Origin: Anaerolineae bacterium
GTDB lineage: Bacteria > Chloroflexota > Anaerolineae > Aggregatilineales > Aggregatilineaceae
DNA: 64,000 bases
Assembly (NCBI GenBank): GCA_027494015.1
Contig: JAOSJP010000039.1
Location: 280,603-344,602, forward strand
Reading direction: 5' to 3'
In this document: piece by piece, positions 34,172 to 44,137 of the stretch
Layout: each line of letters opens with the position of its first letter
Numbering within the stretch: position 1 is the stretch's first letter
Notes under the pieces: generated by a model
The model's database searches: none
Told to the model about the DNA's origin: nothing
The model's input: the letters and a program-made list of their open reading frames with translations, nothing else
Translations under genes and position numbers: made by a program

Positions 34172-34893
34172 GTTCCGCGCTCCTTGTCGGAGCCGGGCGG
34201 CTGGTGCAGGGCGTCCGTATGCAGGCCGCATTCAGTTTTGCCCGTGCCCGCCCAGCGCCCGGCCCGTTCGTCGCTGCCGAAGGCCGGGACGGTGCACGGC
34301 GCGCAGCCCACGCTCAGATAGCCCTGCGCCAGCAGCGGGTGCGCGGGCAGATTGTGGCGGTGAATGTAGCGCCAGACATCCTCGCGCGTCCACGCGGCCA
34401 GCGGGTTGATCTTCACCCCTCCCTGCGGCAGCGGCTCCACCACCTGGGTTCCCGCGCGTTGGGGGGTCTGGTCGCGCCGGATGCCGCTGATCCAGGCGTC
34501 GAGATGGCGCAGAGCGCGCTGCATAGGCACCACCTTGTGCACATAGCAGCACAGGTCCGGGTCGCGGCGATAGAGCGACTCGGTCCGCGCTGCCGCCTGC
34601 TCCGGGTCCGGGCGCACGACCTGCACGGTCAGCCCGAAGCGCGCGATCAGCTCATCGCGGAAAGCCAGCGTCTCCGGGAAATGGTAGCCGGTGTCCAGGA
34701 AAAGCACCGACACCTGCGGGCAGACCTGGCTGATCAGGTGCAGCAGGGGCACGCTCTGCGTCTGGAAGGAAGACGTGACGGCCAGGCGCGGCATGAAACG
34801 CTCCGCTGCCCAGGCGAGCACGGCGGCAGGATCGGCGTCTTCAAAGCGGGCGTTGAGCGCGCTGGCTTCGTCCGGCGACACAATGACCGGCAT
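34168..34893 (-). CDS. cysH: assimilatory APS reductase (4Fe-4S type CysH)
   Basis: 241 aa. VTSSFQTQSVPLLHLIS, LFLDTGYHFPETL and VVRPDPEQ are PAPS-reductase-family regions. Cys pairs DLCCYVHK and CAPC are the 4Fe-4S ligands that mark APS rather than PAPS reductases, and the C-terminal GKTECGLH supplies the catalytic Cys. It reduces APS made by Sat (14098-15309) to sulfite with thioredoxin. The start at 34893 is taken because the family fold begins there; the frame extends upstream to 35682 without similarity. -10 TATAAT on the minus strand at 34930-34935. Confidence 0.95.
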   Translation of the reverse strand: MPVIVSPDEASALNARFEDADPAAVLAWAAERFMPRLAVTSSFQTQSVPLLHLISQVCPQVSVLFLDTGYHFPETLAFRDELIARFGLTVQVVRPDPEQAAARTESLYRRDPDLCCYVHKVVPMQRALRHLDAWISGIRRDQTPQRAGTQVVEPLPQGGVKINPLAAWTREDVWRYIHRHNLPAHPLLAQGYLSVGCAPCTVPAFGSDERAGRWAGTGKTECGLHTDALHQPPGSDKERGT

Positions 34894-34929
34894 GGTTCTC
34901 TCCCCAGGCGAATCCGGCAGACGCGAGAC

Positions 34930-34975
34930 ATTATACTCCGCTGGCCCGCCGCACGCTGCCAACGCGTGGTACAAT
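34930..34975. promoter_or_regulatory. divergent -10 boxes of cysH and the plus-strand gene
   Basis: ATTATA (minus-strand TATAAT) at 34930-34935 and plus-strand TACAAT at 34970-34975, 34 bases apart. The two promoters overlap. Confidence 0.5.
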
Positions 34976-35019
34976 ACAGACCGTTGCCCAGCCGACCGCC
35001 CGGCGAGGAGGGCCGACCC

Positions 35020-35634
35020 ATGTTCGAGGGCTGTAGTGGCTGCTGCCTGTCCATCATCCTCATCCCACTGCTGTGCCTGGGGCTGGCCGCCTGCGTGGTG
35101 ATCTACGCCGCGACCAGCGACAGCGACGCGCCTGTGTCTAAAGCCTTCCAGCCCAATCTCACCGAGGCCCTCGCCTTCGACCGGGCCATCAGCGATGCCA
35201 TTGCCCAGGCGCGCAGCCAGGGCTGGTGGGCGCTCAAGTTCACCGAGCGCGAGCTGTCGTCGTGGATGGCTCTCGAAGGCAAGGCGTTCGCTGAAGAGCA
35301 TGGTCACGTCTATCCCTTCACGAACGTGCAGGTGGGGCTGGACGATGGCGAGATGCGCTTCTACGCCGACGTAGAAGTGCGCTTCCTGAAGGTGCCGCTC
35401 AAGGTCTTCATCAAGCCTGGGGTGGACCACGCCGGGCAGATCACGCTCGACATCACCAATGTGGACGTGGCCGGCATCGGTGTGCCGGATTTCGTGGTGC
35501 AGACGGTCAAGGCGCAGTTTGAAGACGTGCTGATCCGGCCCTTTGATGACCTGCCGGGCAGCTACTTTCTGTACGAGCAGAGTCTGGTTGTGGACAACGG
35601 CGCGTTTGAGGTGCAGGGCTTTATCCAGCCCTGA
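35020..35634 (+). CDS. membrane-anchored hypothetical protein, 204 aa
   Basis: GGAGGAGGG-like site, then ATG 35020. An N-terminal Cys-rich membrane helix (MFEGCSGCCLSIILI, residues 1-32) is followed by an exported domain with alternating strands (FTNVQVGLDDGEMRFYADVEV, VFIKPGVDHAGQITLDITNVDVAG), possibly a barrel or lipid-transfer type fold. No family named. Transcribed away from cysH with overlapping promoters, so co-regulation is possible. The four N-terminal Cys are unusual for an anchor and might carry lipid, but no lipobox is clear. Confidence 0.6.
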   Translation: MFEGCSGCCLSIILIPLLCLGLAACVVIYAATSDSDAPVSKAFQPNLTEALAFDRAISDAIAQARSQGWWALKFTERELSSWMALEGKAFAEEHGHVYPFTNVQVGLDDGEMRFYADVEVRFLKVPLKVFIKPGVDHAGQITLDITNVDVAGIGVPDFVVQTVKAQFEDVLIRPFDDLPGSYFLYEQSLVVDNGAFEVQGFIQP

Positions 35635-35830
35635 GCGGTCATTTGACAGTTGCATTTCCCTCACCCCTAAACCCCTCTCCACACGCGGAGGAGGGGCTTA
35701 AGCCGCAAAACGACTCCCCCTCTCGCGGGGGAAGGGGGGCGGAGATGGGGGCAAGGCGCAGTCCGAGCGTCTTCAAACGACCTCTGAGCGACGGCGCAGC
35801 CGGGCAGCGAGCCGGCGAAAGGACGGGCAT

Positions 35831-36802
35831 GTGAGCATTCTGGTGACGGGCGGGGCGGGCTTCATCGGCAGCCACCTGGCGCGGGCGCTGCTGGCGCGCG
35901 GCGAGACGGTGATCGCCCTGGACAACTTCAACGACTACTACGACCCGGCCATCAAGCGGGCCAACGCCGCCGAGCTGGCCCAGCACCCGGCCTTCACGAT
36001 GGCCGAGGGCGACATCCGCGACGCGGAGACGGTCGAGGCGCTCTTCGCCGCGCACGACATCCGCCGCGTGGCGCACCTGGCAGCGATGGCCGGCGTGCGC
36101 GAGAGCATGAAGCAGCCGCGCCTGTATTACGCGGTCAACCTGGACGGCACACTCACCCTGCTTGAGGCAGCGCAGCGGCACGGCTGCGACAACTTCGTGC
36201 TGGCCTCCACTTCGTCGGTCTACGGCGAAACGCAGCGCCTGCCCTTCAGCGAAGAGGACGCCGCCGACCGCCCCCTGGCCGCTTACCCGGCCAGCAAGCG
36301 CGCCGCCGAGCTGCTGGCCCATACCTACCACCACCTGCACGGCCTGAATATCACCGCGCTGCGCTTCTTCAACGTCTATGGGCCGGCGGGCCGCCCGGAC
36401 ATGATGCCCATGCGTGCAATGGAAGCCGTGCTCGATGGCAGCGTCGTGCCCATCTTCAACAACGGCGACATCCACCGCGACTGGACGTATGTTGACGACA
36501 CGGTGACCGGCGTGATCGCCGCGCTCGACCGACCGCTTGGCTACGAAGTGATCAATCTGGGCGTCGGCGCGCCGATCTCGCTGAAGGAGTTCATTGACGT
36601 GATCGAGGAGCTGTCGGGGCGGACGCTCCACACGCGCAGCGTGCCCACGCCGCCCAGCGACCCGCCGATCACCTTCTGCGACAACAGCAAGGCGCGCCGC
36701 CTGCTCGGCTTCGCCCCGTCCACGCCCGTGCACGAGGGGCTGGCCCGCACGTGGGCCTGGTTCAAGGCGTGGAAGATGGCCAGCGGCGGCTGGCCCGAAT
36801 GA
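35831..36802 (+). CDS. UDP-glucuronate 4-epimerase-type NAD-dependent epimerase
   Basis: 323 aa with GTG start and AAAGGA site. VTGGAGFIGSHLARALLARGE NAD site; LDNFNDYYDPAIKR, HLAAMAGVRESMKQP and YGETQRLPFSEED regions are those of GalE-like uronate epimerases; catalytic STSSVYG and AYPASKRAAE (YxxxK). PAGRPDMMPM and GDIHRDWTYVDD complete the sugar site. UDP-glucuronate to UDP-galacturonate is the likely reaction. With the other epimerase (33164) and the phosphohexomutase (48981) it points to capsule or exopolysaccharide. Confidence 0.9.
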   Translation: MSILVTGGAGFIGSHLARALLARGETVIALDNFNDYYDPAIKRANAAELAQHPAFTMAEGDIRDAETVEALFAAHDIRRVAHLAAMAGVRESMKQPRLYYAVNLDGTLTLLEAAQRHGCDNFVLASTSSVYGETQRLPFSEEDAADRPLAAYPASKRAAELLAHTYHHLHGLNITALRFFNVYGPAGRPDMMPMRAMEAVLDGSVVPIFNNGDIHRDWTYVDDTVTGVIAALDRPLGYEVINLGVGAPISLKEFIDVIEELSGRTLHTRSVPTPPSDPPITFCDNSKARRLLGFAPSTPVHEGLARTWAWFKAWKMASGGWPE

Positions 36803-36830
36803 GCCGCGTCTCCTCAAAGGCAAACGCTGG

Positions 36831-37466
36831 ATGACCCTGCCCATCGCCCTGCTCAGCGCCGCCGCCGCCCTGTGCGCCGCGCTGACCATCGTCGCCAAGT
36901 ATCGCCAGTCGAAGCGGCTGGAATACGTCTGTAAGCCGCTGGCGACGCTGAGCATCCTGTTGATCGCGCTGCTGGCGGAAGACCCGCTCACGGCGCGCTA
37001 CCAGGCGCTGATCGCCCTGGGGCTGGCCGCGTCGCTGGCCGGGGACGTCTTCCTGATGCTGCCGGATCGCTTTCTGCCTGGCCTGGTCAGCTTTCTGGTG
37101 GCCCATCTCTTCTACTTCGCCGCCTTCACGCTGGAAGGGCGCGGCACCGCCCCGCTGTGGTACCTGGCCCCCTTTGCGCTCTACGGCGTGCTGATGCTGC
37201 GCTGGCTGTGGCCGCACCTGGGGTCGCTGCGCGGCCCGGTGATCGTCTACATGGCGGTGATCCTGTTGATGGCCTGGCAGGCGGCCAACCGCTGGCTCGA
37301 AACACGCCAGGACGGAACGCTGCTGGCCCTGGCTGGCGCGTACCTGTTCGTCACGTCGGACTCGGCGCTGGCGGTGGAGCGCTTTCGCGGCGCGTGGCGC
37401 AGTGCGCCGTTCTGGGTGCTGAGCACGTACTTCGCCGCGCAGTGGCTGATCGCGCTGTCGGTGTAG
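36831..37466 (+). CDS. YhhN family membrane protein
   Basis: 211 aa with eight predicted helices. LEYVCKPLATLSI, SLAGDVFLMLPDRFLPGLVSFLVAHLFY and GAYLFVTSDSALAVERF are hallmarks of the YhhN/TMEM86 family, whose eukaryotic members hydrolyse lysoplasmalogens. The bacterial role is not established. It begins 28 bp after the epimerase and probably shares its transcript. AAAGG lies 10 bases before ATG. No unusual residues seen. Confidence 0.85.
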   Translation: MTLPIALLSAAAALCAALTIVAKYRQSKRLEYVCKPLATLSILLIALLAEDPLTARYQALIALGLAASLAGDVFLMLPDRFLPGLVSFLVAHLFYFAAFTLEGRGTAPLWYLAPFALYGVLMLRWLWPHLGSLRGPVIVYMAVILLMAWQAANRWLETRQDGTLLALAGAYLFVTSDSALAVERFRGAWRSAPFWVLSTYFAAQWLIALSV

Positions 37467-37564
37467 AGGAACCCGTGCGGGCTGTGGGCTAGAGCAAGAA
37501 CATCACCGCCGAGGCGTAGAGAGCGCGGAGGAAAACTCAGGAAGACATCGTGCCATGCGGAGCT

Positions 37565-37660
37565 TACCTCACCCCCGCTCGGCGCTGGTGCGCCTTGCCG
37601 CCCCCTCTCCATGCATGGAGAGGGGGCAAGCCGAGCGCAGCGAGGCTGGGGGTGAGGTAA
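37565..37660. repeat. R1 repeat copy (ATGCAT loop variant)
   Basis: Complete arms with CTCTCCATGCATGGAGAG centre, between YhhN and the convergent DegV gene. Confidence 0.85.
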
Positions 37661-37720
37661 ACCAGCGCGCGCCCTCTGCAGTTCAGCAATCTCGTCCCCG
37701 ATACGCCCCGTGCGAAGGCC

Positions 37721-38617
37721 TCACACCGCCCAGTCGCCCGCCGCGTAGCCGATGTCGAAGGCCACCGTCCCCGTGTGCACGGCCAAGATCGGCCCGGCCA
37801 GTGACCGTTCCAGGTGCACGCAGTCGAAGCGCTGGCGCAGCTTCTCGCTCAGCCGGTCGGCCAGCGTCGGCGTGGGATCGGTGCCGTAGACGATGTGCGC
37901 GCGCAGCTTCTGCCCTTCGCCCACTTCCCTGACAATCTGCTCCACGAAAGCGTCTACCGCCTTGTCCAGGCGGCGAACGCGGCCCGCCGGGACGTAAGTG
38001 CCCGCCGACTCGCCGCTCTTGCTGACGGTGATCAGCGGCTTGATGTGCAGCGCCTGGGCCACATGGTACTGCACCGTGCCGATGCGCCCGCCGCGCACCA
38101 GCGGCGTCAGGTCATCGAGGATGAAGAGCAGTCCCCCGGCGGCGTGCGTCTGCTCCAGCAGCGGGACGATCTGCGCAGCCGTATACCCGGCGGCGGCAGC
38201 GCGAGCGGCGGCGAGCACCTGCAGGCCCAGCGCGGCGGAGATGGTGCCGCTGTCGCGCACGGTGATGTCCTGGCCGGGCAGGGCCTGGGCCGCCTGGCGC
38301 GCCGCGTTGACCGTGCCGCTCAGCCCGGCGCTGAGATGGATGGACAGGATGGGCGCGCCCGCCAGCGATTCGTACAGCGCTTTGAAGTCGGGCACGGTGG
38401 GCTGCGACGAGGTCGGGTGCGCGTCGCCGCGCGCCAGCCGCTCGGCGAACTGGGTGAGGTCCATGTCCAGGTCGCTGCGATAGGACTCCTCGCCGAACAG
38501 AACCTTGAGCGGCGCGCGCTGGATGTTGTAATGCTGCCAGGCATCCGCCGGCAGGTCGCAGGTGGAATCGGTGACGATGATCGGCGGGCGGCTGCCCGCC
38601 GGTGAGTCTTCTGTCAT
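37721..38617 (-). CDS. DegV family fatty-acid-binding protein
   Basis: 298 aa. VTDSTCDLPADAW start, SSQPTVPDF, SIHLSAGLSGTVNAARQAA and RDSGTISAALGLQVL are DegV signatures. The family (FakB-like) binds a fatty acid and presents it to a kinase for phospholipid synthesis. FakA is not in the window. The gene lies alone, convergent with YhhN. GAGGAGACTGCT is upstream of the ATG. Usual length, so complete. Confidence 0.93.
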   Translation of the reverse strand: MTEDSPAGSRPPIIVTDSTCDLPADAWQHYNIQRAPLKVLFGEESYRSDLDMDLTQFAERLARGDAHPTSSQPTVPDFKALYESLAGAPILSIHLSAGLSGTVNAARQAAQALPGQDITVRDSGTISAALGLQVLAAARAAAAGYTAAQIVPLLEQTHAAGGLLFILDDLTPLVRGGRIGTVQYHVAQALHIKPLITVSKSGESAGTYVPAGRVRRLDKAVDAFVEQIVREVGEGQKLRAHIVYGTDPTPTLADRLSEKLRQRFDCVHLERSLAGPILAVHTGTVAFDIGYAAGDWAV

Positions 38618-38749
38618 AGCAGTCTCCTCGGGTGATAGCCGCGCTAACCACAGTCAATGGGGGGCTGAAGCGAGGCATGAGATAAAAGGCGCGAGGATGA
38701 TACCCTGTTTGGGGCAAAGCTGCCTGTTCTCGGCGCGCGGGGCAGGACC

Positions 38750-38785
38750 AGACTTCCGAAGTCTGTGGAGACTTCCGAAGTCTGC
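38750..38785. repeat. two direct GACTTCCGAAGTCT units (R7 family)
   Basis: AGACTTCCGAAGTCTGTGGAGACTTCCGAAGTCTG. Each is a short perfect palindrome, also met in 4423-4456, 47037-47051, 48829-48860. Lies between DegV and the kinase. Confidence 0.7.
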
Positions 38786-38885
38786 GTCTCCGCCCCCCAT
38801 CTCCTCACATCTGCTACTTGCTTATTGCCGCGATTCTTTGTACCTTCATGAGTGCGTCCATTTCTCATCCGGCGAGCGTGACATC

Positions 38886-41800
38886 ATGGCGAGCGACGAC
38901 CTCATCAACCAGGTGTTAGGGCGGGGCCAGTATGCGATTCGGTCTGTGCTGGGCCGGGGAGGGATGGCCACCGTCTACCTGGCCCGCCAGGCTTCGATGG
39001 ACCGCGATGTAGCCGTCAAGGTGATGGCGGCGGAGCTGGCCGACGACGAGCAGTTCGTGGCGCGCTTCGAGCACGAAGCGCAGCTTATCGCCCGGCTCCA
39101 GCACCCCCACATCCTGCCGGTTATTGATTTTGGGCGCGAAGACAAGTTCATCTACATCGTCATGCAGTCCATACGCGGCGGCAGCCTGGACGACCGCCTG
39201 TCGCGCGGGGCGCTGCCGCTGCCGCTGGCGGCGCGGATGCTCGGCCAGATCGCCAGCGCCCTGACTTTCGCCCACGAGCAGGGCATCGTCCACCGCGATC
39301 TCAAGCCCAATAACGTGCTGCTCGACGAGCGCGACAACGCCTACCTGACCGACTTCGGCATCGCCAAGATGCTCGCCGGGACGACCAAGCTCACCGCGAC
39401 AGGCAACATCCTGGGCACCCCGGCCTACATGGCCCCAGAGCAGTGGCGCGGCGAGCTGGTGGACGCGCGCACCGACATCTACGCGCTGGGGATCATGCTC
39501 TACGAGATGGTGCTCGGCCAGCTTCCCTTCTCCGGCGACACGCCCTACACCCTGATGTACAAGCACTTCAACGACGCGCCGCCGCCCCCGCACCTGGCCA
39601 ATCCCGACCTCGACCCCGGCGTGGAGGCGGTCATTCTGCGCGCGCTGGCCAAGAACCCCGACGACCGCTACCAGTCCGCCGAGGAGCTGGCCGAGGACTT
39701 CGTCACGGCGCTGCGCGCCGGGCCAACCCGCCCCCGGTCGGCGCCCGCGCCAGACATGGAGCGGACGGTGATCGGCGAGGAGGCCGCGCCTACCCGCGCG
39801 CCCGCGCCGCCAGGACGTGCGACTCCGCCCGCGCCGCCCACTCAGGCGGCCCCTCCGCGCGCGCCGGTATCTCCGGCGGGGCGCGGCGGACTCAACCCGC
39901 TGGTCATCGGCGTGGCGGCGCTGGGCGTGATCGCCGTCGTCGTGGTGATCGCGCTGCTGGCGCTCGGCGGTGGCGACGAGAAGGGGAAGGTAGCCGTTCT
40001 GCCCACGCCGACCGAGACAGTCACGCCGACTGAGACGCTCGCCCCCACGGCGACGCCCACCGCCACGTTAACGGAGACGCCCGCGCCAACCGACACCCCC
40101 GCGCCCACTGACACGCCCGCGCCGACGGCTACGGCGCGCACCACGTTCGCCACCATCCTGTCGGAACGGGGCAACGTGCGGCGCGGGCCTGGCTTTGAGT
40201 ATGAGGTGATCGCCACGCTGACTCGCGAGGCAGAAGTCATCGTCGTCGGCGTGAGCGAAGATGGCGGCTGGTACCAGGTGGTCGGCGGCGGCATCCCCGG
40301 CACGGGCTGGGTTTCGGCGGAGGTGGTGCGCATCTCCGGCAACCCGAACATCCCGGTCGTCGCCCTGCCCACGGCCACCTTCACGCCGTCGCTGACCCCG
40401 ACACCGACGGATACGCCCGCACCGACCGACACACCAACGCTCACCGGCACGCCGACTGATACGCCGACGGTCACACACACGCCCGCGCCGACCGAGACGC
40501 TCACACCCACCCCCAGCGCGGTAGACTCGGCCCTGTTCGTCCCGGAGACGCTGCAGCCCCGCAGCCTGGGCACGGTGGGGATCACGCTTGACTATCCGGT
40601 GACGTGGCCCGATCCCTGGTTCTTCGGCCTGACGTACTTCCTGGCCCCGGTGGATTCGAGCAATCCGTTGAGCAGCTCCTATCCGACGATCACGCTGGTG
40701 CGCGGCACGCCGGGGCAGGTTTTCGGCGCCGGGATGACCAGCGACATCAGCAGCCCGGTCAGCGCCATCGAGCATCCCTACGGCTCGGACTTCAGCGGGA
40801 TGAGCGTCGCCGCCGAGGAGTTCTCCGTCCCGGCGCGACTGATGGACATCCGCGAAGGCGGGATGCACCTGTGGACGTGGCTGATCGAGATTGCGGCGGA
40901 CGACTGGCTGCACATCGTCGTGCTGGCGCCGATCGGCGAGTTCGATCTGCCGTTTGGCGAGAACGTCCTGCTGCCGATGATCCGCTCGATCCAGGTGGAT
41001 GGCCGTCCGCTGGTCAGCCCGCCCACACCAACGCCCGACCCGACCGACACGCCCGCCGCGCCGACGCCCCCGTCAGAGAACGCGCTCGTGCTCGGCCAGG
41101 CACCGCTTCAGCCGGGCGAGGCCTTGCTCGACACCTTCGACAACAACCGCAACGACTGGCGCTTCGCCAACATCATTGACGGGCAGTTGATCATGGAAGC
41201 GCCGGAGCTGGACTTCATGCGCTGGGCCTTCCCCGACCCGCTGCTGCAAGGTGACGCGGCCTTCTACGCTGAGGTGACCGCCGAGATGGTCAGCGACACG
41301 AATTACTATGAGTATGGGCTGGCCTTCCGCGTGGTAGACGACGCGAATTTCTACTACTTCGTGGTGGATCACCGCCGGCAGGTCGTGCTGTTCAAAGTGA
41401 CTGACTCCGAGGTAGAGGAGCTGCTTCCGGCGGCGGTTGACAGCGCGGTGCGCGTGGGGCCGAGCCAACCGCATACGTTCGGCGTGCTGGTGATCGGCGA
41501 CTACATCGAGGTCTATCTGAACGGGCAGCTTAAGGGCGCAGTCGTTGACAGCACGCACACGCGCGGCGGCGCGCGCGCCATCTCGTACACCTATGTGGAC
41601 TCGAACACGCCGGTGACTGCCGCGTTCGACAACTTCGCCTACGTGCCGCTGACCATCGCCGGCAACCCGCTGCTGACCGAGCGGGCCAGCACCATCATCG
41701 GCACGGTGCAGCCCGACCTGACTAATATCCTGCTGACCGGGAGCAGCGGCGCGCGCGCCCTGGCGGCGCTCATCGGCGGGCAGCCGTTCGCGGCGCTGGC

Positions 41801-42376
41801 CCGCAGCGCCGACAACCAGTACGTCTTCGGCTATGCGCGCGGCGCCACCGGCTGGGTGCCCGCCTCCGCGCTGGCGCTGACGCGTGCGGGCGCGCCCGCC
41901 CTGATCACGGCGCTGCCCGTGCTCGAAGCAACGACCGAAGGCAGGGAGGACCTGCCCTGGCCGGTGACCTGGCCCGGCCAGGAAACGCCCACGCCCGCCC
42001 CATCGCCCACCCGCCGCCCACTGCCGCCGCGACGAGCACACCCACACCGGCTGAACCCGCGCCGGGCACCATCGCCTACGGGCAAATGGCAGATGTGGCG
42101 ATTGCCGCCGGGCAGACCATCACCGTGACCTTCGCGGGGAACGCTGGCGATCAGGTGACGGTGGCCGCCGACGCGGGCGCGAACGCGGCGCTGGACACGG
42201 CGCTGCGCCTGCTGGGGCCGGACGGCACCGTCATCGCCGAAGATGACGACAGCGGCCCCGGCCTGAATCCCCTGCTGACGAACGTTGCCTTGCCCGCGTC
42301 CGGCCAGCACACGATTGAGATCATCCAGTATCGCGGCGAGGGAACCGTGACGCTGCGCCTGGACAGGACGAACTGA
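38886..42376 (+). CDS. membrane Ser/Thr protein kinase with SH3, lectin-like and PPC extracellular domains; one frame break
   Basis: About 1163 aa. Kinase domain at residues 13-275 (GRGGMATVYLA, Lys in VAVKVM, IVHRDLKPNN, TDFGIAK, GTPAYMAPEQW). A Pro-rich juxtamembrane part leads to one membrane helix (about 338-363), then a TPT-linker, SH3-like domain (about 420-480, RRGPGFEYEVI), long TPT linker (about 500-545), a PsbP-like region (about 550-715), a concanavalin-type domain (about 745-925; DTFDNNRNDW), a second SH3-like module (about 930-1000), then a Pro-rich break and a C-terminal PPC domain (about 1070-1163). One C added to the C3 run at 42017-42019 joins the last part. Probably senses envelope ligands. 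Confidence 0.85.
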
Positions 42377-43077
42377 CCGGCTCGCGCAGGCGCAGGCCGG
42401 CGAAGCGGGTGCGCGCACATGCTGTCAGCAGGTATGCCTGGGCGCAGCAGAAGCAGCGCCCCTACCTGACAGGTTTTGCTCACACCCTGGCTAATCCCGC
42501 ACGCTGAATGCTCTGCGTTACCCTCAAATCTTACCCCCATCCCCCAGCCCCTTCCTCTCAGGGGTAGGTTTTTAACGAGTTTGAGCGAGAGCGCATCGGA
42601 CGGTTCCTCGCTCAAAGAATGAAAACCTTTCACACACCCTGTTTCCGCGCGGCGCAGAGCAACGTATCAAACGTGGGCGTGTTCTGCCGCACCCCCAGCC
42701 TCGCTGCGCGCGGCTTTCCCCCTCTCCGTTGAGGGAGAGCCGGGGCAGGGGAGGCGCATCAACGTCACAAAGTCCGGGCGCGCCAGCCTGCCCGTAGGGG
42801 CGCTGCTCTGCTGCGCCCTGGGTTTACCTCATCCCCGCTCGGCGCTGGCGCGCCTCACCGCCCCCTCTCCGTCAACGGAGAGGGGGCAAGCCGAGCGTAG
42901 CGAGACTGGGGGTGAGGTAGAACAACGCGCACGTTTGATGCGATTGCCCTGCGAGGATGGGGGGGACAGGCACAGCCAAAGATGTGGGTAACGCATAGAC
43001 GCTGAATGAGAGGGCTGGCGGAGAACTCCGCCAGCCCCTGTTTCTGACACGGCTGCCCTACGCTCGCCTTACCGCCG
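42377..43077. repeat. repeat-filled intergenic region
   Basis: Contains a CAAAACCTGTCAGG module (about 42466), a degenerate CGTTACCC/GGGTAACG R2 left end (42522), an R1 half copy (42691-42746), a complete R1 copy (42826-42919) and an R2 right end (42980-43003). No gene in about 700 bp. Confidence 0.7.
42826..42919. repeat. R1 repeat copy
   Basis: Complete core with GTCAAC centre, flanked by GGGCGCGCCAGCCTG and CAACGCGCACGTTTGATGCG modules as at 25186. Confidence 0.85.
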
Positions 43078-43105
43078 TTGACGCCCCCCTGGGCAGCGGT
43101 ATAAT
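43078..43105 (+). promoter_or_regulatory. promoter of the secreted-protein gene at 43155
   Basis: TTGACG (43078-43083), 16-base spacer, TATAAT (43100-43105). Confidence 0.65.
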
Positions 43106-43154
43106 TCAGCGTACCCCGCACCTGGTTTTGGGGAAGAGTGGAGGAGCAGAGAGG

Positions 43155-43973
43155 ATGTCTCGCAAGTTATCCGTCGTATTGATCATAGTCATTCTGGCGC
43201 TGATGCTGATCCCGCAGGGGATTTCGGGCGCGCAGGGTGCTGCCCTGAAGATCCTCACCTGGCGCGGAATCGAAACCTCAGCCGGGCGTTACACCATCGC
43301 CCCAGGCACATCGGTCACCCTGATCTACAGTTGGGTTGCACGGACCGCGCAGCAGGTCGAGGAGTTCAAAGCTCACGCGGACATCACCGTGCTGCTGAAT
43401 GGCGAGACCGTCTTCAGCCCCAGCGCCGGTGTGGACTCCGGCTGGCAGGCCGTCGAAGTTCTCGCCGGCGGGACCATCGCGCGCGCCTACTGGAGCATCC
43501 CGCTCTCGGCGCTGCCCGCCGGGACGCACACGATTCAGACGGTCATCACCCTGGACGCGCCGGTGTCGGATGGCATTGTCGCCACGCCGTTCCCGGTGGG
43601 CGCGGTCAACGACACCACCAACATCATCATCGTCACGGGTGACCCCACCGCCGTCACGGAGGCCGCGCCCGCCAGCGCAGCGCAGCCCGCCGCCCCCGCC
43701 CTGCCAGCCGGTAAGCTGATCTGCGACCGGGCGGTCGGCACGTTCGTCAAGGATGCCGTCGGCTACTGGGGGCCAGACCTGTCCAAGCCGATCCAGCCGG
43801 ACTTCGTGATGCCAGCGGGCAAGACGCTGTGGGTCTTCGGCATGGACGAGACGCAGCGTTTCTACCAGGTGCTGCTGGACGCGCAGTTGTTCTGGGTGCG
43901 GGCCGATACGATGGCTCCGACCGCCGATGCAGTGTGGCACGGCACCCCGCTGCCCAACTGCCCCGTCCACTAG
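43155..43973 (+). CDS. secreted protein, 272 aa
   Basis: GAGAGGATG start with GAGGAGCAGAGAGG site. Signal peptide at residues 1-26 (VVLIIVILALMLIPQGISGAQ). A beta-sandwich region (about 27-160) and an Ala/Pro linker (about 175-195) precede a Trp-rich C-terminal module (about 197-272: GTFVKDAVGYWGPDLSKP, WVRADT) with an SH3-like look. No enzyme motif. Likely envelope-located. Own strong promoter and a terminator follow, so it is a single-gene unit. Confidence 0.7.
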   Translation: MSRKLSVVLIIVILALMLIPQGISGAQGAALKILTWRGIETSAGRYTIAPGTSVTLIYSWVARTAQQVEEFKAHADITVLLNGETVFSPSAGVDSGWQAVEVLAGGTIARAYWSIPLSALPAGTHTIQTVITLDAPVSDGIVATPFPVGAVNDTTNIIIVTGDPTAVTEAAPASAAQPAAPALPAGKLICDRAVGTFVKDAVGYWGPDLSKPIQPDFVMPAGKTLWVFGMDETQRFYQVLLDAQLFWVRADTMAPTADAVWHGTPLPNCPVH

Positions 43974-43989
43974 CGATCCGTGAAGACTG

Positions 43990-44019
43990 GGGGGCGCATG
44001 ATCGTCTGCGCCCCCTTTT
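43990..44019 (+). terminator. terminator after the 43155 gene
   Basis: 9-bp stem GGGGGCGCA/TGCGCCCCC with eight-base loop and TTTT. Confidence 0.8.
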
Positions 44020-44137
44020 GATTCCGCTCCACGCGCGGCGCTGAATGACCGGTTGCGCTCGCGCTTCATTCCCCAAGCGCGGCGCAGTTCAGTATAATGA
44101 GAATACAGGCACAGCATATCCACAAGGACGGCCAGCG

